A stretch of DNA of 64,000 nucleotides, taken from contig CM033393.1 of NCBI GenBank assembly GCA_019426215.1, positions 22,136,591-22,200,590 of the forward strand. Reading direction: 5' to 3'. Positions 33,697-44,190 of this stretch are shown here, piece after piece. Position 1 is the first letter of the stretch, and every line of letters begins with the position of its first letter. The notes beneath the pieces are model-generated. The model was not told where the DNA came from and searched no databases. It saw nothing but the letters and a program-made list of their open reading frames with translations. This DNA comes from Buddleja alternifolia (lineage: Eukaryota > Streptophyta > Magnoliopsida > Lamiales > Scrophulariaceae). The position numbers and the translations under genes were made by a program.

Positions 33697-35282
33697 TGTT
33701 GGGGAAAATTGCATAAAATCAAATAACGGAGCGGAAGAATTTATATATTTAAATCCCAGGGCTCATCTCTATTTCTCGTATTTAAATTGGGTTTCGAATT
33801 CAATTACCGTTCTTCACGTATGTTGAATTATGAACCAGCTTTGCAATCCCTTCTTGAACAGCAAATCCGTTGCTATCTCTCAATTGCCACGCCGGAGTCA
33901 GAAGCAAAAATCTTCTTCTTTTCTCCTGAGGGAGATGGCTAGAGAGAGAGAGAATGGAGTGTTTTGACTTGGAGTGAAAGTTAAATGTTAATCACTTGGT
34001 TAATTTTCTCTAAGTAGTATATTTATACTACAATGAAACAATAACCTGGGCCTAAAAAATTCCCTCACATGGACGCCCACTTCGAGGCTTTTAAAGCCTT
34101 CGGGCTTTAGGCCTATTATGTTATTTAATTAATTAAATAATTAATATTATTTATTCAATAAATAAATTAATTAAATTCATGTTAATTTTATAATTAAATT
34201 CCTCTAAGGAATTAATTAATTCATTAACTTAATTAATTAATAAAATCATCTGATCATTAATTAATTAATCACGATATTCAATACCGAAAATTCTCTCAAG
34301 TCTTTTTCCATGATTTTCCTTTTGCACTTCCTTTAAGCGCGACTCTTTAGGTTCGTCTCAAAAGGTAATTGGGAGGAAACCAAAAGGATGTGAGTAACAC
34401 CTAGCCAATCACGTGGCTCACATCGTATCCCAATTGAGAACCAATGAATAGGATCATTCCAAACCATATATGCTGTGAATACCGTATGAGTATAAACCTT
34501 TTATTCTTATATCCCAGTCAAGTGAGAGTAATGGTTTTAGAAAAAATCACATGACTTGACCACATGCTTAGCTCATAATGAATCGAGGTCATTTTATGCT
34601 TTGGCCAAAGACTTTTAACCTTACTCATTCATGACTGCATAGGATATTTAGCTCATTCACTTATGAGAGAATAAATCTCATTTTGCTAATTAGTTAACAA
34701 TGCTTCTTGCCCATCATGTCGCACTTCGAGGTCGATCCCACCAAAGGGTGATTTGAATCTAACTACTCTAATGAAAGACTTGATGTTATAAGTACATCTT
34801 CAAATCGATTCCTCAGGTTTAAGGTTCACGCGTACCTATGACAACTTATCAGTTTCATCATTGATTGTCAGTGAGTGAATACCCAGGTGATGAAACCGAC
34901 GCGAGCCGTGTTCGAACATATTAGACCAACTGATATGTCCATGACATAAGTTCCCACTATCATTCCCATAGTGTTCGACTGGCACTTTCTCTGTCGAAAC
35001 TTATATCATGCAAGTCCTTGTTCTGTATTGGTGTCCAGATTTACTTTCTTAGACTTGCGAACCCTATTTAGAGAATAAGGATAAAACCCTTCTAGTGCCA
35101 TTCTTCCTATCCCATAGGAAGTAGAAGGTTTGCCTTATTCTCAAGGACTTTACGTTATTTATTAACACCTTACAAATGCTTATAAGAAAACAACAAGATA
35201 ATGCCTTATATAATAAAAAGATATTATTTAGTTACAAGTCAATGTCCTATAAATCTATCCTCTTTATGGCATTTGAGGGCAT
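33697..35282 (-). repeat. Element G 3' LTR
   Basis: About 1586 bp. Outer end (plus strand) TGTTGGGGAAAATTGC. Its inner end lacks the terminal ~11 bases (TGTTAGAGTGT on the minus strand) present in the other LTR; it begins at the ATGCCCTC word, right next to the gag remnant. It is otherwise longer than the 5' LTR because that one has an internal deletion. Confidence 0.8.
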
Positions 35283-35294
35283 GTAATAGAACCC

Positions 35295-35903
35295 TCAATG
35301 CCCAGCTAAAGAACCCTCAATGTCATTCATGTCAAAGTTTATGACGAAGTAATATAACAAATCGGGGAGTGACTGTAGGATGAGATCAACTTGGAGATGT
35401 AGGTCCATGTAGAAGTTTAAAGATTTTAGTTTTTCTATCATGGTCATCATTTTGAAAACGTGTTCTCCAACATCCTCTCCTTCAGTCATTTTATTTCGGA
35501 AGAGATCCCTTGAAATGAAATATCTAGCGGTCCTACCGCGCTCTCCGAACAACTTATCCAGATGCAGGATAATGTCTCTTGCATTATCCATCTTATCATG
35601 GGACCTTTGCAACTCTATGAACATCGAGCTTAAGATGTACACCCTTGATATATGGTTATCACAGCACCAATCCCAACGAGCCAGGCGAACTTCATCACCC
35701 TCGTCGTTTCCAGGAGTGGGAGGACGACCAACTTCCAGTACATAGTCTATGGATTCACTGCTAAAGACCATCCTCAGCTTTGTGAGCCATTCTATGTAGT
35801 TTGCACCAGTAAGAGTCATGTTTTCCATTAATTTTGACAGTGGTTTGGGAGACATAATTAAATTTGAGAGAGAGAAATCAAATAACTGCAAAAAATAAAC
35901 CAA
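35295..35903 (-). pseudogene. Element G copia gag, C-terminally truncated
   Basis: 202 codons; the likely start is the second ATG (M-S-P-K-P-L) at 35855. It is a UBN2/DUF4219-type copia capsid: L-T-G-A-N-Y-I-E-W, S-I-D-Y-V-L, M-D-N-A-R-D-I-I-L-H-L, R-Y-F-I-S-R-D-L-F and V-G-E-H-V-F-K-M-M. It forms virus-like particles in intact elements. The frame has no stops until the junction with the LTR, but the zinc knuckle and everything beyond are missing. A short direct repeat (AACCCTCAATG, twice) marks the junction at 35285-35320. Confidence 0.8.
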
Positions 35904-37700
35904 ACTTTATTAGACTTGTGTAACTAAACTAAAACCAAGTTTAAAATCAAGGACTTTGACTTATAACTTGGCTCGCACTACATTTTTCGAGATTCACACT
36001 CCCACTGGAAAAAACGGAAGTGATCGTTGTAATGTACTTCGTGGTGGGGATTGAGTTCTTTAATTAATCTAGTGGATGACAACCCTTTAATGACATTTGG
36101 TCCATTATTTAATTAAAGTGATGTCAACATCAAACTATCCAATAGATGGTTCAATCTTCTTTTTCCCATAATCCACCAAAATCGCAACCCTTTAACGATT
36201 TATAGGCTTTGTGGACTATCTAAGTGTATTCCCACTAACTCCTCATAATCTAACATTTGAATTTCACCTTGCAACCCTTTAACGATATTTGGGGTGAAAT
36301 ATGTCTCGATTAAGGCATCTAATGCACTTAATAAAATTCTAGAATTAAATCTTGATATACGACCCCTACTTACTGGGAAAATGCCATATACTAGGTTTAA
36401 TACTTAAATTTATTAAGTTTAGTGGAGGGAAAGGATGCCTAGCACCCCTTACTAACTTAGTATAATTTTTGTTTGGAAGAATTCATGTTCTAAACATTTA
36501 TCTAAGTCTCACTTTGCACATTATTCAATTTATATAGCGCATATTGGTAACATACATGCTTCATATAACTAATGAACATGCATCGAAAGCAATAAACTAA
36601 CACATATGTCCATGGGCTTTATCTAGAGGGCCCAAGCCAATGGGCCATCATAAAAAAGGAAAAATAAGCCTAACTATTTTTCGTGGGCTCCAAGCTCCTC
36701 TTCTTTTGGATTAATCTCCTCTTGAAATGCCTATTCTATTTCTATCTATTACATGAGATTATTGAACAACCTATACGTAATTCTAAAAATAAAATAAATG
36801 GGCTCAATTCCGGACCTTACAACCCATAAAAAGAAATACAATCAAAAGAATTAAACCTAAGCCCATGGACAATGTAACCATCATTTAATACATGCTCGCG
36901 AAAAATAAAGCAATTATGTTGGTGATTAAGTTAATAATTAATTAGTCCAACTAATTAACTTTCTCAATAAAATTCCAAATTTTATTGACAATCGTGATAG
37001 TAAACCATTTAGTGAGAATATTTTATTTAAATAAATAACTTAATCAAAAAATTCTCCAAGAATCATTAATTAATTATATCACTTAAATAAATAATATTCA
37101 GTAAAACAATTCGGGCTCGATTTCATCAAATACAAATTACCAGCCATTGGCATATTTAAATTCAATTAATTAGGCCCAAAACTAATTTATTGAAAAAGTC
37201 CATAATTTTAATTAAAACAATTTGGGCTTATTTAATTAAATCCGGGTCATCATCCTTTTGACCCACCCGGATAACTAAAATAGCTCAAAATTCATTTATT
37301 TAAAAAATTGGACCCGAGAAAAAATAACCTGACCCGTTAAGACCCGGGTCATAGACCCGAGCCCACAAAACAGGGCCCCCGTGCACCAGGCGCATGGCAC
37401 GACGTGTGCCGTGCGCCCAACGCACAGGCCTATGGGCGTGCGGCCAGGTGTGCTTGCACGGCGCATGCACGCCACAGCGTGCGCTGTCTGCGCACTCGCA
37501 CATCGTTTCCGTCGCGGGATTTTTCCAACCTGATTCTCACAAAAATTAGATTTTTCAATTCACAAGTCATCATACTACAACATACATTAATTAAACGCAG
37601 AAAATTCATGGATTACTATCATGAAAAACATATTCAAAACATGCTTCAAAAATGTGAAAAACATAGAATCACGTAATCAATTAAATACAGAAATCAGAGA
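35904..37700 (-). other. Long untranslated leader of element G
   Basis: About 1.8 kb between PBS and gag with no ORF of note. Mostly AT-rich, but 37331-37510 is a marked GC-rich island full of GCAC/GCGC words. Short frames across the island (37300-37503, 37404-37676) reflect its composition. Confidence 0.6.
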
Positions 37701-37715
37701 TTGGCTCTGATACCA
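37701..37715 (-). other. Primer binding site of element G (minus)
   Basis: TTGGCTCTGATACCA on the plus strand reads TGGTATCAGAGCCAA on the minus strand, one base from the LTR end. tRNA-iMet type; sets the minus orientation. Confidence 0.85.
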
Positions 37716-37716
37716 C

Positions 37717-39028
37717 TGTTGGGGAAAATTGCATAAAATCAAATAATGCAGCGGAAGAATATATATATTTAAATCCCAGTGGCTCATCTCCATTTCTCGT
37801 ATTTAAATTGGGTTTCGAATTCAATTACCGTTCTTCGCGTATGTTGAATTCTGAACCGGCTTTGCAATCCCTTCTTGAACAGCAAATCCGTTGTTGTCTC
37901 TAAATTGCCACGCTAGAGTCAAAATTGAAAATCTTCTTCTTTTCTCTCGAGGGAGACGGCTAGAGAGAGAGAGAGGATGGAGTGTTTTGACTTGGAGAGA
38001 AAGTTATATGTTAATCACTTGATTAATTTTCTCTATGTAGTACATTTATACTACAATGAAACAATAACCTAGGCCTAAAAAACTCCCATGGACACCCACT
38101 TCGAGGCTTTTAAAGCCTTTGGGCTTTAGGCTTTAGGCCTATTATGCTATTTAATTATTTAAATAATTAATATTATTTATCCAATAAATAAATTAATTAA
38201 ATAATCAATTAAATCCATGTTAATTTTATAATTAAATTCCTCTAAAGAATTAATTAATTCATTAACTTAATTAATTAATAAAATCATCTAATCGTGAATT
38301 AATTAATCACGATATCCAATACCAAAAATTCTCTCAAGTCTTTTTCCATGATTTTTCTTTTGCACTTCCTTTAAGCGCGACTTTTTAGGTTCATCTCAAA
38401 GGGCAATTGGGAGGAAACCAAAAGGATGTGGGCAATTGGGAGGAAACCAAGTCGCACTTCGAGGTCGATCCCACCAAAGGGTGATTTGGATCTAACTACT
38501 CTAATGACAGACTTGATGTCACAAGTACATCTTCAACTCGATTCCTTAGGTCTAAGGTTCACGCGTACCTATGACAACTTATCAGTTTCATCATTGACTG
38601 TCAGTGAGTGAATACCCAGGTGATGAAACCGATGCGAACCATGTTCGAACATATTAGTCCAACTGATATGTCCATGATATAAGTTCCCACTATCATTCCC
38701 ATAGTGTTCGACTGGCACTTTCTCTGTCAAAACGTATATCATGCAAGTCCTTGTTCTGTATTGGTGTCCAGATTTACTTTCTTAGACTTGCGAACCCTAT
38801 TTAGAGAATAAGGATCAAGCCCTTCTAGTGCCATTCTTCCTATCCCATAGGAAGTAGAAGGTTTTCCTTATTCTCAAGGACTTTACGTTGTTTATTAACA
38901 CCTTACAAATGCCTATAAGAAAACATCAAGATAATGCCTTATATATAATAAAAAGATATTGTTTAGTTACAAGTCAATGCCCTATAAATCTATCCTTTTT
39001 ATGGCATTTGAGGGCATACACTCTAACA
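37717..39028 (-). repeat. Element G 5' LTR, with internal deletion
   Basis: 1312 bp, minus strand from TGTTAGAGTGTATGCCC to CCCCAACA. Relative to the 3' LTR about 0.3 kb is missing at 38430-38450; at the break a ~20-bp piece of the neighbouring sequence (GCAATTGGGAGGAAACCAA) is present twice. Confidence 0.85.
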
Positions 39029-39033
39029 TAACA

Positions 39034-39187
39034 AATGAAATAAAAATCAATCTAATGATAAACGCACTGAAAATGGGACCATTCGCCAATGCGTTAATCA
39101 AAGATCGTCCTTTTGACATGGAAAAGCTTATGGTAATGGCTCAAAAATATATCTATGCTGAGGAGATGAACGAATTGAAATGGAAAG
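39034..39187 (+). pseudogene. Element E gag, capsid block, second part
   Basis: Direct continuation of the frame that ended at 33696: I-N-A-L-K-M-G-P-F, K-D-R-P-F-D-M-E-K-L and M-A-Q-K-Y-I-Y-A-E-E-M, the usual end of the Tat/gypsy capsid block. It breaks at 39187/39188 where the LTR of element H starts. Confidence 0.8.
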
Positions 39188-42100
39188 TGTTGGGATTGGT
39201 GGAGCCCTGGGGATGCCGGTGCAGCGGAAGAACATGAATTTTAATAAAAATCCGACATTCCCCAAATTAGGGATAGGTAGACATAGTACCATTGGATTAA
39301 AAAACTAACTAAAAAGTAGGTTTTCTCGTGTTTACCTCTTGAAGAACAAAACTGCAACGTCTTTTAAGCTACTCCCTGCTACACCTCTCCAGATTGGTTT
39401 TGCTCTAGTGCCCCAAGTGTTGCGCCTCTATGATGTATCCACACCTTAGCTCGTACCCTCGATTATCTCCACCAGTGCAAGTCAAGAGAATATCGAATTT
39501 TGGCTAGTGAGAAATGGGTAGAAATTTATTTTGGCGTTCTTCGTACTCAATACATGAGTTGGAAGAATGAACTTGTGAAAGATGTGGAAGAGAAAAGATA
39601 GAGAGAAAGAATTCCACAAACCCTAATTCTTATTAGGTTAAGTTAAACTAACAATATAATAACACATATATATAGTAGAGTAACCAAAACAAATTGGTCA
39701 ACTCCAACCCACACACACGCCTCTTAGGTGTGTAATATATATGTATATTATATGTATGTTTAAATAATTAGCACATGCTAATTAATTAACTTTAGTAATA
39801 GAATATTAATATATATAGATTATATTATATTTTATTATTTGAATTTCCTTCTTTCTTCATTCTCTTCCGTAATTAGTTAGATCCACTAATTAACTAAGAA
39901 GATCTTTCCATATATTTGAGATCTTTCCCAATATATAAGATCTATCCAAATAAGATCTTTCCATATAATTAGTCAATTAATTAAATAGATCTTACCATAC
40001 CCACAATATCTATCCTAACATATTTATAAAATCTTTCCATATCAATTAGTCATCTAATTAATTAGAATAGATCCTACCAAATATATTATAAGATATATAT
40101 TAAATGCATATATATACATAGACTTGGTGAACAAGATAAAATTCTACACCAAATCTATACATACAAGCCCATACGTGTATCAATATCTCTATATATATAT
40201 ATCTATATATATATATATATTCCACTTTCACATATTAATTAAGTAGACCACTAATTAATTGATTAGTCCTTCCCAATTTACTATATCATTATTAAATTAT
40301 AAGACTATTATTAATTAAGACCACTTAATTAATTTATTCCTTTTCCCCGATTCATTAATTCCAATTAATGAATCTCTCCATTAATTCACAAAGAATTAAC
40401 TAGCCAATAGGTACTACACTAAGTTAAGTGTGTCACCTCTCAGACTTATTAACAATGTTAGGTATATGCCCTAGATGCCAATGAGGACAAATATATTGTA
40501 TAGGGTATTCAATTATGTTGTACAAACTGATAATTAATAAAGGCAATTATTATTCTGTTCATGTAAAACTTTGTGGTATCAATAATTATTGAACAAACAA
40601 TCCTTGTGTATCGAGGTTGACTCTTCGCCCTTTATGGAATAAAGATGTGGCACGGGGAGAGTCTTATTCCTGATGACTCAAACGCAAGTCTAGGAATCTT
40701 AATTGGGCATTAAGATTCGACTTGTATGACACATGCTCTGACAAGGAGTACCAGTCGAACACTATGGGATAGTGAAACACATGTAATAGATATATCAATG
40801 GAATTGATATATTCAAACACGGCTGGCAGTAATCCGATAACATGGGTATATACTCGGTGACTGTCAATGATGAGATTACTGACCATAATAGTATGCGTGG
40901 GCCTTAGACCCGAGGGTTCATGATCAATGTGCTTGTGCTATTGAATCTGTTACTAGAGTAGTTAGGCCCAACTCACCCTTTGGTGGGGCCGACCTCGAAG
41001 TGTGATCTCAATGAGTCAAGTAGCAGTTGTTCAGTGATCGCTAAGATGGGATTCACTGTCTCGATAGTAAACTAGAAAGTATCCTGTGCAATCATATGCA
41101 TATGAAATTATAAGTTTTTGGCCAAAGCAATGAAACTAACCCATGTGGGACATGGAGGGTAGTTTGGTAATTTCATCATGATGTGATTGCATGCACAGTA
41201 TCAAGTTTAGTGAGTTTGACATAAACCATGACTCTCACTTGACCTGGATATGTCAGTGAAGGGCTTATACTCATATGGTATTTATGGTCCAGAGGTTCAT
41301 AAATGATTCGTTCATTTCGTACTCAATTGGGTTACGATGTGAGTCCACGGGACTGATTAGGTGACACTCACATCCTTTGGTAATTCCACCCAATGCCAAT
41401 TGATACGAACCTAAAGAGTCGCGCTATAAGAAACGAACGAGATGTCTTTTTGTGTTAATCTTTTAGACAGATATCATTAAATGGACACATTGATTTATTG
41501 GTTAAATCAATGAATTAAATATTTAATTTAATTAGATTAAATTATATTTTTTAAGTGGAAAATTAATTAAATGGAATTAATTAATTAATTAATTAATATA
41601 TATTGGATTTAAATAGGATTTAAATTAAATTATTTAATTTGAGAAATAATTAAATGGAATTAATTAATTATTTAATATGTATTGGAATTTAAATAGGATT
41701 TAAATTAAAAACATGTTAAAAGGTGAGCTAAGTTGAATGGGCCAACTTAAAGCCCACCCACGTCCATGTGGAGCCCTAAGGGGGTGGCCACTTAGGAGTT
41801 CTAAGTGACTCCGACTTGTTTGTTAAGTCAAGGAGTTATAAGATAACTCCAACACTTATAAGTCACAAAAAAAAAAAAAAAACCCTAGTTGCATAACACA
41901 CAGAAAGAAGAAAATCCTCCCACCACCAAAAAATTGCCCTAGCCGTCCACCACCATAGTCGAGGGAGTTTTTGGAGATCTTTTGAAGGTTCGTTTCCCGT
42001 GCATCTTTAGAGATAAAAGCTTAAGGAGTTTCTGTTACGCGAAGAATTATTACGAAATTCATAAGGTAAATCTATTTCGTTTAGTTTTTGGAAAGCTATT

Positions 42101-43185
42101 AAAATTCATTAATCCCATTAAAGTGATCCATGTTTAGGAATCCAAATTTTTTTATTCCGCTGCGTTCTTACTCCGATGGATTCCTAACAAACAAGCTAGC
42201 AATAAATCCTCTCATATGCTAGATTAATTATTCTCAATAATTAACTAGGCCTGGATTAACTTCACCAATTAACCCAAGGCACCTATCAGTCATGGTTCGA
42301 TGTCTAGCAACGTCGCCATGACTTCCTAAATGTTAATGATCAAAAACAAACCTATCTAGATTTTGATCTTCATATGAGTTGAATTCCTCCATCTTTCTTC
42401 CCGTCTAAGGCCTAGGGTTTGGCGACGGTCGAAACCCTAGTAGACTCGGAAACTATGACTATGTTGGTTCCACTAATGATTCGGTCTTCTAAGCAGGGAT
42501 CACCAATCCCTCTTATAAGACTATGCTTTTGCCAAAGACTTTTCTCGATCATTCAGTTTCACTCAACAACATAGGAAATGCTAGGTTATTAACCCTGGAT
42601 AGATCCCTTGATGACTGCCATCTGTTTCGCTATACTACCTGACCATACAGAACATACACGCCGTATGACTCTCCTGGAATGCACGTGCATATCAAAGTAT
42701 AGTGGGTAGTACCCTTTCCAATGACATCTCAGGTCTAAGAATTATCTCACACTATGAAACCCCGGGACTCCAAGTTCGACAGCACCAACGAAGAATCCTT
42801 AGCAAGGCCGTTTAATTCCATATTCACCCAAAGTATGAATCTCCATGCATGTATTGACCATACTAGCCATCGACAATGGAACACGTCAACCTCTTGGAAG
42901 AGTTACACGCATGAACAAGTCTTGGCGAGGCCAGTGATATCCCACATCTCACAGCCTTTACGACTTGGAACGTGTTTTAGGATTATGGCCTTTGAGAGCA
43001 TTCCATAGGTATCCTGACCGCCTCCCCTATCCAAATGTAATCTATGGGATCTTTATCTATACTTCCCTGAGTAGTCGACAATAAAGAAGAATTCTAACAG
43101 TTTTGATATAATCTAAATGAAAAGACCATCATAGTGTTTATGATGCAGTGTTCAAGCCAATAGATGGCTCGCTGGGCATACAACA
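39188..43185 (-). repeat. Element H 3' LTR (contains solo LTR I)
   Basis: On the minus strand it starts TGTTGTATGCCCAGCGAGCC (43185), right after a PPT, and ends ...AATCCCAACA (39188). Without I and its duplication it is about 2.26 kb. The stretch 39840-40130 corresponds to one arm of the inverted repeat in the other LTR. Short plus-strand frames (42754-43008 etc.) are not supported as genes. Confidence 0.75.
40456..42189 (+). mobile_element. Element I: solo copia LTR
   Basis: 1734 bp from TGTTAGGTATATGCCC to ...GGATTCCTAACA, perfect 7-bp inverted ends, flanked by the duplication AACAA (40451-40455, 42190-42194). The empty site survives in the other LTR of H as TTAACAAGCTAG near 61957. No PBS or coding follows, so it is a solo LTR. 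It is related to the LTR of L (62016-63781). Confidence 0.9.
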
Positions 43186-44190
43186 CTATCAATCTCCCAC
43201 TTGCCCAATGGCCTACTGTTAATGTTCCCACACAGGTCCATCTTCCAGATGACCTCTTGAACACAACTCCTACTCAAGGGTTTGGTGAAAGGGGTTTGCC
43301 ACGTTTCTGTCGAGTTAATTTTGTTCCACTCAAATGTCGACTCTAATTGAATAATCTCTCAGATTATTCGCTTCACCACTAGGCATGTTTAGATAGCAGG
43401 TGAGACCTTGCTCTTTTTCAAGAACTTACACCCTTATCGATAATCATGGTAATTTGTACTTGATTATTCGATTGGTAGAACCTCATATTATCCATAAGAT
43501 AGGTTCACATAACTAAATACCTTTTATCGCCATATTCTTATGCGCAATTTAAATGGTAGAGTTACCCTTTGTCTCTTCTCAAGAGACTTTCTCAGCTTTT
43601 ACTCTCCCACTTGGCATAAAACAAATCCTCAATCATCACTTAAGTTCATGTCTTAAGACTAGACATTCTAGTTCCAATTTTCCCATGTTGTTTTCCCATA
43701 AACAACACCAATCCAATCCATTGGATCAATCAGGTGTTCGACTTAATACATTAGATGTATCAGTCAAAACCAAATTTAACTCATAGATTCGTATGTACCC
43801 ACTGGTTATGCTTTTACAGGAATAATCTCCTTTGATTCTTCCATGTTGAACTCAGTCAACATATTATCTACGTGTCCAGTCAAAGAAGGGGTTATAGCAA
43901 CCCAATGGCCCGCACATGTTGCTACATCATGCAATTGGGGCGTTTTTCCCTTTTAAGTCCATTTTGGAAAATTGAGATGATGATCACGTATACATTACTC
44001 ATGCAATGTTGCTAACATATGATACCAATAAGCCAGTTGTACACCTATTAATCATCAGACCTTAAGTTTCTAAAAAGACCCAATCCGTAGATTGATCTTT
44101 GGAGCAATTACGCTTTAGGCCGGCTTCTGCTACTTGTAAAGATTGACTTTTGTCATATTCCTCGAATGCGTTTCTCAAGATCGAAGGGTC
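43186..44190 (-). pseudogene. 3' end of element H: PPT and eroded RNase H tail
   Basis: On the minus strand CAAGTGGGAGATTGATAG abuts the LTR start and is a standard copia PPT. About 110-150 bp upstream, a frame with one shift reads like N-V-A-N-P-F / T-K-P-L, the usual closing motif of copia RNase H (A-D-P-F-T-K). Further upstream, to about 44190, the sequence has many stops and I cannot assign it. A second purine-rich AAGTGGGAGAG lies near 43600-43612. Confidence 0.5.

Larger units (their letters stand above)
33697..39028 (-). mobile_element. Element G: gag-only copia element with both LTRs
   Basis: 5332 bp bracketed by the 5-bp duplication TAACA (33692-33696, 39029-39033). On the minus strand: 5' LTR 39028-37717, PBS, a 1.8-kb leader, a copia gag and then directly the 3' LTR. 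Protease, integrase, RT, RNase H and PPT are absent, so this is a deletion derivative. Either it moved like this with help, or it lost pol after insertion. Confidence 0.85.
29390..39187 (+). mobile_element. Element E: Tat-type Ty3/gypsy retrotransposon (5' part)
   Basis: 5' LTR, PBS and a gag gene whose capsid block is the retrotrans_gag type of Tat-lineage gypsy elements. It is the oldest layer here: a hAT-type element sits in its LTR and a solo LTR (F), a copia element (G) and the long copia element H sit in gag, in that order along the gene. Its pol must lie to the right of H, outside the window. Confidence 0.75.

Noticed and set aside
37300..37676. Arg/Cys/His-rich frames on both strands
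   Set aside because: Products of a GC-rich island in the untranslated leader of element G.
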